The notes under the pieces are model-generated. The model did not search any database. It had not been told where the DNA came from and saw only the letters and a list, made by a program, of their open reading frames with translations. A stretch of DNA of 64,000 bases from CSP1-5 sp964348275. Lineage in GTDB: Bacteria; Methylomirabilota; Methylomirabilia; Methylomirabilales; CSP1-5. Location: assembly GCA_964348275.1 (NCBI GenBank), contig CAYGBT010000008.1, forward strand, positions 30,398-94,397, given 5' to 3'. Made by a program: the position numbers and the translations under genes. Shown here in pieces: positions 16,508 through 25,614 of the stretch. Numbering within the stretch: position 1 is the first letter of the stretch; each line of letters begins with the position of its first letter.

Positions 16508-17314
16508 ATGCACGGCGAATACATTTACGGTTACGGCCTTTGGTCCCTCGTAGCTTTCAACGCCCTTTTCTTTCTTTTCTTCATCCTGAGCTTTCTCGCG
16601 CCCGTGAGGTGGAGGGAATGGCGGTCCTTGGGGGTGACGACCGCTTTCGTTGTCGCCCTCTTCACCGAGATGTACGGCTTCCCCTTGACAATCTATATCC
16701 TGACCGCCGTCCTAGGAAACCGCTACCCCGCCCTAAATCCCTTCTCCCACGCGAGCGGCCATCTCTGGGTTACCCTGCTGGGTGGGGGGGCCACAATGAT
16801 GACTGTTATCCACGTGCTGTCGAACGGCTTGATGCTGGCGGGCCTTATCATCATGGGGATCGGATGGTGGAAAATCCATCGCGCCCGGGGCGGGCTGGTC
16901 ATGAATGGCCTGTACCGATGGGTGCGGCATCCCCAGTATAGTGGCCTGTTTCTCATCACCATCGGATTGTTGATCCAGTGGCCGACCATTGTTACGCTCC
17001 TAACCTTCCCTGTCCTGATCGCCATGTACGTCAGGCTCGCCCGGCGGGAAGAGCACGAGATGGAGGCCCACTTCGGGGGAAAATATCGCCTGTACAGAGC
17101 CTTCACGCCTGCCTTTTTTCCCTGGCCGAGACTAGGAGGGATGGTGCCGTCGTGGCAAAAGGCCTTCTCGTCTGGTCATGGCAAGATCAGCGCTACAGAA
17201 GGCTGGAAAGCCATGACTGGGGGGTCCGAGGAACGGTGGGGAGAAAGTAGGTGCACTCAATATACGAGTGTGAGTTCCCCTTCCCCCCGCTTTGAAAAGG
17301 GAGGGCAGCAGTAG
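16508..17314 (+). CDS. ICMT/PEMT-like membrane methyltransferase family protein (copy 1)
   Basis: 268 residues, about five membrane helices. The family signature is YRWVRHPQYSGLFLITIGLL, followed by RLARREEHEMEAHFGGKY and YRAF. Proteins of this type (isoprenylcysteine carboxyl methyltransferase-like) use SAM at the membrane, but bacterial substrates are mostly unknown. A shorter paralog is at 29366-30031, again after a DUF5676-like gene. The last ~45 residues are low in pattern. The frame is open from 16421; ATG 16508 is chosen for its fit to the paralog. Confidence 0.78.
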   Translation: MHGEYIYGYGLWSLVAFNALFFLFFILSFLAPVRWREWRSLGVTTAFVVALFTEMYGFPLTIYILTAVLGNRYPALNPFSHASGHLWVTLLGGGATMMTVIHVLSNGLMLAGLIIMGIGWWKIHRARGGLVMNGLYRWVRHPQYSGLFLITIGLLIQWPTIVTLLTFPVLIAMYVRLARREEHEMEAHFGGKYRLYRAFTPAFFPWPRLGGMVPSWQKAFSSGHGKISATEGWKAMTGGSEERWGESRCTQYTSVSSPSPRFEKGGQQ

Positions 17315-17316
17315 CC

Positions 17317-17859
17317 ATGCGTTGGGACAAGGTTCTCGTCTGGATATTCGTCGTTGGCTTGCTCCTTCTCCTCGCCTACGGCTTCACGAAGGATCCCAGG
17401 CTGATCCCATCTCCGCTGGTGGGGGGGGAGGCCCCGGATTTTACGCTAACCTTACTGGACGGGGAGGAGGTCCGGCTGCGTGATCTCAAGGGAAGTCCTG
17501 TGGTCATCAACTTCTGGGCCTCGTGGTGCTACCCATCTTGCTGGAATGAGGCCCCCAGACTGGAGGCAACCTGGCGACGGCACAAGGATCACGGCGTGAT
17601 GCTGATTGGGATCATCTATCAGGATACCGAGAAAAACGCGAGGGACTTCATCGCGAAGCACGGCAAGAGCTATCCGAACGGTTTAGATCTCAAAAGTCGG
17701 ATCGCCATTGAGTACGGTGTCTTCGGGATCCCTGAGACTTTCTTCATCGACCGCGAAGGAAAGATTACACACAAACACATCGGTGAAATCAGCATGGAGA
17801 CTCTCACTGCCGAAACCGAGGCGCTCCTTGCCACACCACAGGCCCGTGCAGACCTATAA
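17317..17859 (+). CDS. CcmG/TlpA-like membrane-anchored thioredoxin with a CX3C site
   Basis: 180 residues. An N-terminal anchor (about 7-23) precedes a TlpA-type domain: GEAPDFTLTLLDGEEV, VVINFWASWC then YPSC, cis-Pro GIPETFFID. The active site reads C-Y-P-S-C, three residues between the cysteines instead of two. CcmG/DsbE proteins reduce apocytochrome c. It starts two bases after the ICMT-like stop, so the pair is co-translated. The gap 17860-17993 holds nothing I can name. Confidence 0.85.
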   Translation: MRWDKVLVWIFVVGLLLLLAYGFTKDPRLIPSPLVGGEAPDFTLTLLDGEEVRLRDLKGSPVVINFWASWCYPSCWNEAPRLEATWRRHKDHGVMLIGIIYQDTEKNARDFIAKHGKSYPNGLDLKSRIAIEYGVFGIPETFFIDREGKITHKHIGEISMETLTAETEALLATPQARADL

Positions 17860-17993
17860 TAGTCGCCTCAAGCGAGTGAGATATTCGGGGGCCGACATCG
17901 ATGCAGCCGTCGGGGAGGTAACCCTGACCATGAATAGGCCCTAATGCCATTCTTACGGGACGATGTCCGCCGCCGTCTTTTGACGAGGTGTCC

Positions 17994-18791
17994 GTGTATC
18001 CAATCCTTCTGAAGGTGGGAAGCTTCGAACTCCGTTCATACGGCGTCGTCATTGCCTTTGCCATCCTGGCGGCCCACATGCTTGCCCGCCGAGAGGCAGT
18101 AAGGCGGGGGATGAATCCCCGCCTAGTGGAGGACTTCGCCTTCCTGGCCATTCTCTTTGGCATCCTGGGGGCGCACCTCTACTATATCGCCTTCTTCGAT
18201 CCCGGCATGTTCTTCCGACAACCCGTGATGGTTCTGGCCATCTGGAAGGGGGGGCTCGCCATCCACGGCGCTCTCTTGGGCGGACTTTTTACCGGGTTAT
18301 GGTTCTGTCGAAAGCACGGCATCTCTTTCTGGACCTTTGCCGATACCCTCGCCCCTGCTCTCATCCTGGGCCAGGCGATTGGCCGGCTCGCCTGCTTCCT
18401 GAACGGCGATGCCTACGGGATCGCAACCAGTGTCCCGTGGGCCGTCACATTCACGGATCCTAACGCCATGGCCCCCCTAGGCGTGCCACGGCACCCCACC
18501 CGGCTCTACGAGATGGGCCTCGACCTGTTGCTTTTTGGGATCCTATGGGCCCTCCGAAGGCGAAGCTTGTTCCCTGGCCAGCTCTTTCTCCTCTATGCTG
18601 GAGGATATGCCGTTATCCGCTTCATCGTCGAAATCTTTCGCGAAGATCAGCTTCAGTTTGCAGGTGGCGTCTCCGCTGCTCAGACCTTGAGCGCCCTGGT
18701 GCTCGTCGGGAGCCTGTTGGCTTTCGCCCTTCTCCGGCGAACGGAGGAGCGGGGGCAGGAAGGATCTCGGTACAAAAAGTCGGTCCTTTGA
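17994..18791 (+). CDS. lgt: Phosphatidylglycerol--prolipoprotein diacylglyceryl transferase
   Basis: 265 residues with about seven membrane helices. Conserved blocks: LRSYGVVIAFAIL, WKGGLAIHGALLGGL (catalytic His/Gly region), GQAIGRLACFLNGDAYG (the Lgt signature with Arg and Asn) and RHPTRLYE. It attaches diacylglycerol to lipobox Cys in prolipoproteins. GTG 17994 is preferred because GAGG lies five bases upstream; GTG 17988 is the longer alternative. Confidence 0.93.
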   Translation: MYPILLKVGSFELRSYGVVIAFAILAAHMLARREAVRRGMNPRLVEDFAFLAILFGILGAHLYYIAFFDPGMFFRQPVMVLAIWKGGLAIHGALLGGLFTGLWFCRKHGISFWTFADTLAPALILGQAIGRLACFLNGDAYGIATSVPWAVTFTDPNAMAPLGVPRHPTRLYEMGLDLLLFGILWALRRRSLFPGQLFLLYAGGYAVIRFIVEIFREDQLQFAGGVSAAQTLSALVLVGSLLAFALLRRTEERGQEGSRYKKSVL

Positions 18792-18845
18792 CGCCGGGAA
18801 GTCGTGAACGCAAGGCGGAAAAATGGATTGCAAAGGAGAGAAGGA

Positions 18846-19148
18846 ATGGAACACGAAGGAAATTGCCACGTTGATCCTATACAGAAGGCCGATGACCGAG
18901 AGGCACTGGCCCGTGCGGAGACGGCAGTCCTCGGGGTGACCGGGATGGGCTGTCAGACATGCGTCACGCGAGTGCGGAACAGCCTGCTTTCCCGCCCGGG
19001 GGTCATGCAGGTGCAGATCGATCTGTTCGCTGCACTCGCGCTGGTCCACTACGATCCAGAGCAGATCAAGTCCCAAGGCTTGATGGAAGCCGTCGCGGCA
19101 GCCGGCAACGATGGCCGTCACGTCTATCGTGCTTCGGTCCTCGGCTAA
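18846..19148 (+). CDS. HMA-domain metal-binding protein (copper chaperone-like)
   Basis: 100 residues. An acidic/His-containing N-terminus (about 30 residues) precedes one HMA domain: VLGVTGMGCQTCVTRVRNSL, GVMQVQIDLFAALALVHYDP. The GMGCQTC motif binds Cu+ or another soft metal. It probably hands metal to the CopA ATPases. AAAGGAGAG precedes ATG 18846. Confidence 0.85.
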   Translation: MEHEGNCHVDPIQKADDREALARAETAVLGVTGMGCQTCVTRVRNSLLSRPGVMQVQIDLFAALALVHYDPEQIKSQGLMEAVAAAGNDGRHVYRASVLG

Positions 19149-19242
19149 GGCGTTAACCCGTGCGGAAGGGCATCACCCGTTTTTGAATTCCGGGGGTGTT
19201 CCAAGGATACCTAACGGCGGGCGCACATAATCAGAACCGACG

Positions 19243-19578
19243 ATGAATGAAATGCAACCTCAAAAGCGAAGAACGAGGCACTTTACCATAGTCACTAGGC
19301 AGGGCGCGACCGGACCGGTCTTTCGTCTGGGCGGCGAGATTGATGGATCTTCGGCCTCCGAGGTCCTCCGCCACCTCAAGCAGTGCCAAGAGAGGAATCT
19401 AGTTTTGGACTTTTTCGGCGTGACCGAGATCGGCGAGTTCGGCGCCCGGGTTCTCGGCACCGGGTTAAAGGAAATCTGCCGGACCGGAATGACCATCGAC
19501 GTGGATGGCTTGCGGCCTGGGCTCTCCAACGTTCTCTGTATCGGTGGCGTATTTGAAGCAATTGTCAGCCGGACCTAG
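19243..19578 (+). CDS. STAS-like (anti-sigma-factor-antagonist-like) protein
   Basis: 111 residues. The middle follows the STAS fold: FRLGGEIDGSSASEVLRHL, NLVLDFFGVTEIGEFGARVL. In regulated STAS proteins a Ser sits where this one has Glu/Phe (IGEFG), so phosphorylation control is unlikely. No partner kinase or sigma-regulator is adjacent. The following gap (19579-19821) holds no gene I can support. Confidence 0.6.
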   Translation: MNEMQPQKRRTRHFTIVTRQGATGPVFRLGGEIDGSSASEVLRHLKQCQERNLVLDFFGVTEIGEFGARVLGTGLKEICRTGMTIDVDGLRPGLSNVLCIGGVFEAIVSRT

Positions 19579-19821
19579 GTTGCGAAGTCCGAATGTTGAC
19601 TGGCCGGCTTTGCCGCAAGAGCAGCCGGAACGTACCGGCGAGAAAGTGGAAGTCGGCCAAATCTTCGAAGGGCATCGTAGAAGCCCGCGGCCTGATCGAT
19701 GGCGAGCAGGAGGTGGAATACAGGGGTACCTCTCTGACACAGACGAATCCGGGAGTCCGACAAACCATCATGTAGATTTAGTCTGGGGCAGTCGGTGCCT
19801 TGGTCCCGACAGTGAAAGGTG

Positions 19822-20319
19822 ATGATAGGCGCGGTCCACAAATGCAACATGTTCTCGGACGTTTCGACCAGGAGCCCGGCCCGGAGCCGCCCAACCAAGC
19901 GGGGCTTCCTTGCATCGCTGCTGGCGGCGGCTGGGGCGCTCGCGGCCGCGGTAGTCTTGGGCCTTCGCCCGGGCGTCCCTCGCGATCAGGGCTATCGGCG
20001 GGTGGTGCGTTGGAACCATCCAGGGGGCGAGGGGCACTTCATCGCTGTCGACCCGGAGCCCAGCGTAGACGAGCTGCGGGCACTGGGTAAGAGGCTCCGT
20101 CATGAGTTTGTCGATCGGGAAAACGTGATAGTCATGATTTTTGACGACGCCCAGGCGGCACGCGAGGTGTCTCGGGGATCGCGAGTCATAGGAGAAAAAC
20201 GTTTTCGGGCGGCCCTCGCGCACCAGCGGGCAATGTATCTCAAGAACGTTGAGAGGAGGGAGCATAAGTTCACCATCTATGCTTCCTACCCGGAGGCGCA
20301 CGAGGTGATCCGGCACTGA
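19822..20319 (+). CDS. Exported or membrane-anchored protein of unknown function
   Basis: 165 residues. Basic N-terminus (RSRPTKRGFLASLLAAAG) and a hydrophobic stretch at about 34-52, then a soluble domain with IAVDPEPSVDELRALGKRL, VIVMIFDDAQAAREVS and HKFTIYASYPEAHE. Not a family I can name. GTG 19819 directly precedes the ATG. The gap 20320-20518 holds nothing recognisable. Confidence 0.5.
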   Translation: MIGAVHKCNMFSDVSTRSPARSRPTKRGFLASLLAAAGALAAAVVLGLRPGVPRDQGYRRVVRWNHPGGEGHFIAVDPEPSVDELRALGKRLRHEFVDRENVIVMIFDDAQAAREVSRGSRVIGEKRFRAALAHQRAMYLKNVERREHKFTIYASYPEAHEVIRH

Positions 20320-20518
20320 TCCCTGGTGGGGCAATGCGCCTCACCAGCTGATCCGCTTCGGCCGGCGTAACCTTTATGTCGTCAATGCTGGACTCCACAA
20401 GGAGGTTATGCTGACCGCCACCGCCAACTGGTCCCGGGGGATATGGACGTCATCGCCCCAACATCCGGGGCGGATGACCTGGCAACCTCCATCGACCAGT
20501 GCTTTTTGAAAAGGATCG

Positions 20519-21787
20519 GTGCAAAGTATGATTCCCTCCTTCAAACTTTACGATGTCATCGTCATCGGGCTGGGGCCGGCAGGGGCCACAGCGGCCCGCG
20601 ACCTGGGTCAGGCTGGCCTCCGGGTCCTGGCTCTCGAGAAGGCGCGGCACCCACGCCCCAAGCCCTGCGGCGGCAGCCTTTCGCTCAGAGTTGAGCGGCT
20701 ACTGGGATTGGACATCCTGGAGCTGGTAGAACGCGTGATCCACGGTGTCCTGCTCACCCTCCGAGGACAGGAGCCCGTTTCGGTCTGGTCCCGGCAACCC
20801 GTGGCCTATTTGGTCACGCGGCATCGGTTCGACACGTTCTTAGCGGAGCGGGCCCGGAAGGCGGAAGTCGAGATCCGCGAGGGGGAGCGTGTGATCCGGG
20901 TGAATGAGTATAAAGATCGCGCCCTGGTCGTTACCGATCGCGAGGTCTACCACGGGAGGGTCGTCATCGGGGCCGATGGGGCGAGGAGCGCCGTGGCCCG
21001 ATCCCTTGGGCTTCAGCCGAAGCGGCTGATGGCTGCGGCCTTGGATGGAGAGATCTGGACCCGGCCTCCCTGGTCAATCGGGCGGGGGGATCAGGTCCGG
21101 ATGGACTTTGGCTCAATCCCGGGTGGCTATGCCTGGGCCTTCCCTAAGGCCGACCATATGTCGGTCGGGGTTGGGGGATTTGGGAAAAAGGTCCGGAGCC
21201 CGAAACCATACTACCACCAGTTCCTCTGCCGCGAAGGGATCCAGGATGTCATCGATCAGGAGCGGCGTTCTGGCTGGGTCCTCCCCATCCACCGTCAAGG
21301 TCTTGGCCGCTTGACAGGATGCCGGACGATGCTGGTCGGGGACGCTGGTGCCCTTGTCGAGGCGTTTGTGGGGGAAGGCATCTACTATGCCATTCGGAGC
21401 GGCCAGCTCGCCGCCGAGGCCGTTGTGGAAGGGCTAGCGGCAGGCGACGACCCTCCTGGCCTCCAGCGTTATGAAGCGGCGGTGCGACGGGAGATTGGCC
21501 GGGAGCTGGACGCGGCGGCAAAGATCGGGTTCGTTGTTTACGCTTTCCCTGGGTTCGCGTATCGAATGATGCAGCGCCGTCCTGGCATCATCGGCAACTA
21601 CTTCAGGGTCCTGAGAGGGGAAGGCACCTTCGTGGAACTGTGGCGGCGCTGGAGGATGGTGGCCGGCCTCGAACTCTTTCGCTCTCTTGTCCCACGCCTG
21701 CCGGCCTCGCGGCACCGGCTCGTGGTCATTGAGGATGACCAGATGAGGATGAAGTCACGCCGTCCTGAAAACGGGCCCGATCTCTGA
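20519..21787 (+). CDS. Geranylgeranyl-reductase-family FAD oxidoreductase
   Basis: 422 residues. Rossmann motif DVIVIGLGPAGATAARDL, then RPKPCGGSLS (the family PxxCGG block), VIGADGARSAVARSLGL and the second FAD motif LVGDAGALVEAFVGEGIYYAI. Family members saturate polyprenyl chains of lipids or quinones; the substrate is not known here. GTG 20519 has AAGGA five bases upstream; ATG 20528 is the alternative. Confidence 0.88.
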   Translation: MQSMIPSFKLYDVIVIGLGPAGATAARDLGQAGLRVLALEKARHPRPKPCGGSLSLRVERLLGLDILELVERVIHGVLLTLRGQEPVSVWSRQPVAYLVTRHRFDTFLAERARKAEVEIREGERVIRVNEYKDRALVVTDREVYHGRVVIGADGARSAVARSLGLQPKRLMAAALDGEIWTRPPWSIGRGDQVRMDFGSIPGGYAWAFPKADHMSVGVGGFGKKVRSPKPYYHQFLCREGIQDVIDQERRSGWVLPIHRQGLGRLTGCRTMLVGDAGALVEAFVGEGIYYAIRSGQLAAEAVVEGLAAGDDPPGLQRYEAAVRREIGRELDAAAKIGFVVYAFPGFAYRMMQRRPGIIGNYFRVLRGEGTFVELWRRWRMVAGLELFRSLVPRLPASRHRLVVIEDDQMRMKSRRPENGPDL

Positions 21788-21864
21788 GGCAGAGTTGGGT
21801 GAAACGAGACCGCGCCTACCCATGGGCGGCTGCTGAACAGGGCGGAGACCTCAAGGAGCGGAAC

Positions 21865-22368
21865 GTGAGAGAACTTCCGAAGCGAACGGCCGTTTGCCTA
21901 ATGGCCCTACTCCTCTTCTTCGCAGGATCTGCTTATGGCTTCGAGGTCGAGCCACCGGAGTTCCTGGGAGAACTGCGGCTCGATCATGCCCTTCGCGGGG
22001 AGGAGGCCCTTCAGGCGATCGACCGCCTCCACGGCAAAGAGGTAGCCGGTAAAGATAGCTTTGTCGCGCACTATGAAAAGGACGGCGTGGCCGCTATGCT
22101 GTATGTGTCGAAAGCGTCCTCGGCGGGAAAGGCCGTCCGCCAGGTCGAGCGAATGACCGAGCGGATCCAGCAGGGGAACACCCCCTTTTACCATCTCAAG
22201 GCCTCTGACTGGGAAGGGACGACCGTGTATTCGGCCCTCGGGCAAGGACAGATCCATTATTTCTTTTGGAAAGGTATTAAGGTGATCTGGTTGGCGGTCG
22301 ATGCGGCAGTAGCGAAACAGGCCTTGTACGACCTACTCAACAAGGATCAGTGGGGGAGGATAGAATGA
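21865..22368 (+). CDS. Exported protein of unknown function
   Basis: 167 residues, GTG start with AAGGAG six bases upstream. Signal peptide to about residue 26 (AGSAYGFE). The mature part contains EEALQAIDRLHGKEV, a GKAVRQVERMTERIQ helix and GQIHYFFWKGIKVIWLAVD. No cysteines or heme motifs. Family not recognised. Its stop overlaps the next start (ATGA), so the two genes are coupled. Confidence 0.62.
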   Translation: MRELPKRTAVCLMALLLFFAGSAYGFEVEPPEFLGELRLDHALRGEEALQAIDRLHGKEVAGKDSFVAHYEKDGVAAMLYVSKASSAGKAVRQVERMTERIQQGNTPFYHLKASDWEGTTVYSALGQGQIHYFFWKGIKVIWLAVDAAVAKQALYDLLNKDQWGRIE

Positions 22369-22820
22369 CCAGGCCGGAGAAAATGAGGTGTCAGGACGTG
22401 TTAAAGGTAGAACCGGCTGCACAGCCATGGATGTGGGCATGCGTTCTGGCCGTGGGCTTGCTGCTCGTCCCGGCGATCGGAGAGGCACAGTCTGGAGCAA
22501 AACAATCCGTGCAAGGGGGTGGAGTCACGGTGACAGTTACGCTTCTGAAGGAAGCTGGCGACACCCCGACGTTCCTGGTAAGTCTGGATACTCATACGGT
22601 AAGTCTCGATGTCTACGAATTCAAGCAGATCGTGCGACTGCGAGATAACCGTGGCGGTGAGCTGGCGCCAACGGTCGTCGAGGGTGTTACAGGGAGCGGG
22701 CATCATCGGAGGGCAACCCTCCGGTTCGCGTGGCCTGAGCCCAAGCCAAAAACGCTTGAAGTGGTCGTGAAGGGTGTGGCGGGCGTGCCCGAACGAGTGT
22801 TTCGCTGGACGGTCGAGTGA
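22365..22820 (+). CDS. Exported beta-rich protein of unknown function
   Basis: 151 residues, signal peptide to about residue 42 (AIGEAQ). The mature domain reads like one immunoglobulin-type sandwich: GGVTVTVTLLKEAGDTPTFL, SLDVYEFKQIVRLRDNRG, RATLRFAWP, RVFRWTVE. It starts inside the previous stop and is followed after 43 bases by a cytochrome c gene, so it may assist that cytochrome. Confidence 0.6.
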   Translation: MTRPEKMRCQDVLKVEPAAQPWMWACVLAVGLLLVPAIGEAQSGAKQSVQGGGVTVTVTLLKEAGDTPTFLVSLDTHTVSLDVYEFKQIVRLRDNRGGELAPTVVEGVTGSGHHRRATLRFAWPEPKPKTLEVVVKGVAGVPERVFRWTVE

Positions 22821-22863
22821 GCTGGCGAGTCTTAAGAAGTCCGGGCTCGTGAGAGGCAAAGAA

Positions 22864-23556
22864 ATGAAGACTGGGAATCAACGCTCCGCATACGTTACCA
22901 TTCTTTACAGTATCCCCCTTCTCGTGCTTATCACTATAGCGGCGGCCGAGGCTACAGAGAAGAGTCCACCAGGTGAAACCAAGCGCCACGCGATGATGGA
23001 AGAGCATGGAATTGCCGACATGGGGGGAAACCCGGCCATCGGGGCTAGGCTCTTTCGGGAGAAGGGTTGCATCAAATGCCAGAGCATCAAGGGTCAAGGA
23101 GGCGAAATCGGACCCGACCTGGGAATGACCCGGCATAGCCATTCTAATATCCGAATGGCAGCCATCTTGTGGAACCATGCTCCCCTAATGACCAGAATCA
23201 TGATGGAGCAAAAGATCCCCCGGCCACTGTTCAAAGGTGCTGAGATGGCCCACCTGATCGCGTATCTTCACAGCCTCGACGTGCTGGGGGATCCAAGGAA
23301 CGGGAAACGGGTATTTGAGCGGAAGCAATGCGTTGCCTGTCACTCCGTGGGAGGCGCCGGGGGTAAGGTCGGACCCGATCTTGCAAAGAGCCACCCCCAT
23401 CCCCCAACGGAGTTGATGGGACAGCTTTGGAATCATGCCGCCACTATGGAAGCTTTAATGCGGGTCCAGGGCATTCCCTGGCCTGTTTTTGAAGAGGGAG
23501 AGATGGCTGATCTACTCGCATATATCGTGGAGGTGCAGCGGGCGAAAGCTTACTAG
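22864..23556 (+). CDS. Cytochrome c-like exported protein with one intact and one altered heme site
   Basis: 230 residues with an N-terminal signal or anchor. Two cytochrome c domains: the second has CVACH (Cys156), but the first reads CIKCQ (Cys69), lacking the proximal His. The two halves are clearly related (GARLFREKGC / GKRVFERKQC; GGEIGPDL / GGKVGPDL; LWNHAPLM / LWNHAATM). It probably carries one normal c-heme and shuttles electrons in the periplasm. The neighbouring DUF1573 and thioredoxin-CcdA genes fit cytochrome maturation. Confidence 0.83.
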   Translation: MKTGNQRSAYVTILYSIPLLVLITIAAAEATEKSPPGETKRHAMMEEHGIADMGGNPAIGARLFREKGCIKCQSIKGQGGEIGPDLGMTRHSHSNIRMAAILWNHAPLMTRIMMEQKIPRPLFKGAEMAHLIAYLHSLDVLGDPRNGKRVFERKQCVACHSVGGAGGKVGPDLAKSHPHPPTELMGQLWNHAATMEALMRVQGIPWPVFEEGEMADLLAYIVEVQRAKAY

Positions 23557-23655
23557 GGCCTGTCGATCTCAAGGCAGGGGCTGGCGAAAAGATACTATTG
23601 GAAGGACCGAGGAGGCAAGCTAAAGGTTCTCTCCCCCAATCGTAAGGAGGATGCC

Positions 23656-24273
23656 ATGGCACGTAAGGACAAGAGGCGGAAGCAATCCAGAACACGGGGA
23701 ACAGGCGGGAAATCGAGATCTCGATTACCGATGGCCAATATTCTGGTTGGCGTAGCACTGGCAGGACTGGCAGTGGGCTTGGTTTTCTTCTACGGCCGCA
23801 GCCAAACGGCGAAAAGAACTGAGCCGCTCGGCATCGAGACCGCCTCTTTGCCGCCTCTCTCTACCCAAGGGAAATCCATCCGTGGCTGGCACGACATGGC
23901 CAACATCCCCAGGAACGTGAAAGGACACCCGCTGCCCAAGGAGCAGCCTCAGCCGGACGTAGCCGTGAAGCCGGCCAATCGCCATCTCGGCTCTCTGGGC
24001 CGCACGGACGTGGTGAACGTGAACTACATCGTGACCAACGTTGGCGACCAGGATTTGATAGTCGATAACGTGGTCACATCATGCGGATGCACCACGGCGA
24101 CGCTGAGCCACAGCGTCATACCGCCGGGACAGCGAGCCGACCTTGGCGTACGCTTTGATGTGGGCTATCACCCAATGAAGCCGGGCGAGCAGGTCGTTCG
24201 CGTGGTGTGGCTGATGACCAACGACCCGGACACGCCTGTGGCCGAAGCGCGCTTGACGGCTCTCGTGCAATAA
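23656..24273 (+). CDS. Membrane-anchored DUF1573 protein
   Basis: 205 residues. A very basic N-terminus (about 24 residues) precedes one membrane helix (27-46), a linker and a DUF1573 domain: VNVNYIVTNVGDQDLIVDNV, TSCGCTTATLSHSVIPPGQ. The TSCGCTTA block is the family hallmark; its Cys pair may bind metal or be redox active. A second member lies at 25615. Together they flank the thioredoxin-CcdA fusion. Confidence 0.8.
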   Translation: MARKDKRRKQSRTRGTGGKSRSRLPMANILVGVALAGLAVGLVFFYGRSQTAKRTEPLGIETASLPPLSTQGKSIRGWHDMANIPRNVKGHPLPKEQPQPDVAVKPANRHLGSLGRTDVVNVNYIVTNVGDQDLIVDNVVTSCGCTTATLSHSVIPPGQRADLGVRFDVGYHPMKPGEQVVRVVWLMTNDPDTPVAEARLTALVQ

Positions 24274-24290
24274 GCGTTAGAGGGGCGCCA

Positions 24291-25541
24291 ATGTATCGTT
24301 GGCAGGTATCAATTCTCGCGGTGAGCTTAGTCTTGAGCCTCGGAAGACCTGCAACTCCGGCTTTGGCCCAGTCGGATACGTCTGAAGGTGTCCACATCTT
24401 CTTCAGCGCGGGCTGCGCCCATTGCTGGCCCTACGTCGAGAAAACGCTGATACCAGCCCTACAGGCCGGTGGGGTCACTGCGGAGCCAGTGGTCCACGAC
24501 TTTACCCGACCCGGCGGCCGCCAGTTGCTGGCCGACCACGCGGCAGCCGTTGGACTGCCCCGGCGGATCGCTGACTCAATGTATGCCTTCGTGACGCGAC
24601 CCGACGGGGGCCTGCTGATCGTGCTGGGACATGTGCCCCGCTATCTTCTGGACGATTTGCTGGCCCGCGACCAACTGCCTCGGAAGTTGGTCATCCAGCA
24701 GCCCGAAATGCATGGCAGACCAGAGGAGTACCGCCTGTGGTCCTTTGCCGGTGAGCTTTTGACCTTTCCCATCGACTCGCCGCTAAGCGATGCGCTGCCA
24801 TTGCTGCCGCCCACTCCGAGTCAGATCGTGATGTCTCAGGACGATGCGGATCCGGCGACGCTGCTTTCGGCCGTCATTGTCACCGGCCTGCTGGACAGTA
24901 TTAACCCCTGTGCCTTCGCCGTCATCCTGCTCTTACTAGCCTTCCTCTTCACCATCCGCAAGAGTCGGGCGCAGATCCTTGGATTGGGAGCCATCTATGT
25001 GGCGATGATCTTTATCGTCTATTACGCCATCGGCCTCGGGCTTCTGAGCACGGTCCGGCTGAGTGACGAACCGCACTTCGTTGCTCGTGTCGGCAGTTAT
25101 CTTTTGATTGGTCTAGGGATGCTGAACCTGATCGAGTACCGCTGGCCCCATTTTCCCATCAAGCTGCACATGCCGGCCGTAGCCCATGCGAAGGTTAACA
25201 AGCTTCTGAAGGTGGCCACGGTACCGGCAACCATAGGGGTGGGGTTCATCGTTGGGTTATGCACCTTTCCTTGCTCTGGGGGGATATACATAAGCATCAT
25301 CACGCTCTTGAACGCCAAGACGACGCTCAACTGGGGATTAGCCTACCTGACGCTTTACAACGCTCTCTACGTCCTCCCCCTGGTGATCATCCTGCTCGCA
25401 GCAGGCAACCGGGTCACAGCCAAGAAGTGGGCGGCCTGGGAACGGGAGCACGCGTTGAGCTTTCGACTCTGGTTCGGTCTAATTATGATCGGCCTGGGCG
25501 CCGTAATGTTATGGGTGGTCATTCCAGCAGGGAGTGTGTGA
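24291..25541 (+). CDS. Periplasmic thioredoxin-like domain fused to a CcdA/DsbD-type membrane domain
   Basis: 416 residues. A signal peptide (PATPALAQ) is followed by a thioredoxin-like domain (about 30-180) with HIFFSAGCAHCWPYVEKTL, where CAHC is the redox pair. The membrane domain (about 200-415, six helices) has Cys residues in DSINPCAFAVILLLL and VGLCTFPCSGGIYIS, the CcdA-type electron carriers. It would bring electrons from the cytoplasm to the periplasm and use them in one polypeptide. The DUF1573 genes on both sides suggest substrates or partners. Confidence 0.83.
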   Translation: MYRWQVSILAVSLVLSLGRPATPALAQSDTSEGVHIFFSAGCAHCWPYVEKTLIPALQAGGVTAEPVVHDFTRPGGRQLLADHAAAVGLPRRIADSMYAFVTRPDGGLLIVLGHVPRYLLDDLLARDQLPRKLVIQQPEMHGRPEEYRLWSFAGELLTFPIDSPLSDALPLLPPTPSQIVMSQDDADPATLLSAVIVTGLLDSINPCAFAVILLLLAFLFTIRKSRAQILGLGAIYVAMIFIVYYAIGLGLLSTVRLSDEPHFVARVGSYLLIGLGMLNLIEYRWPHFPIKLHMPAVAHAKVNKLLKVATVPATIGVGFIVGLCTFPCSGGIYISIITLLNAKTTLNWGLAYLTLYNALYVLPLVIILLAAGNRVTAKKWAAWEREHALSFRLWFGLIMIGLGAVMLWVVIPAGSV

Positions 25542-25614
25542 GCGACCTTACGGACTTCGAAGCCCGCGTGATATGCATTAGGGAACAGGGTCGAGTGTTT
25601 CATAAGGAGGCAGC

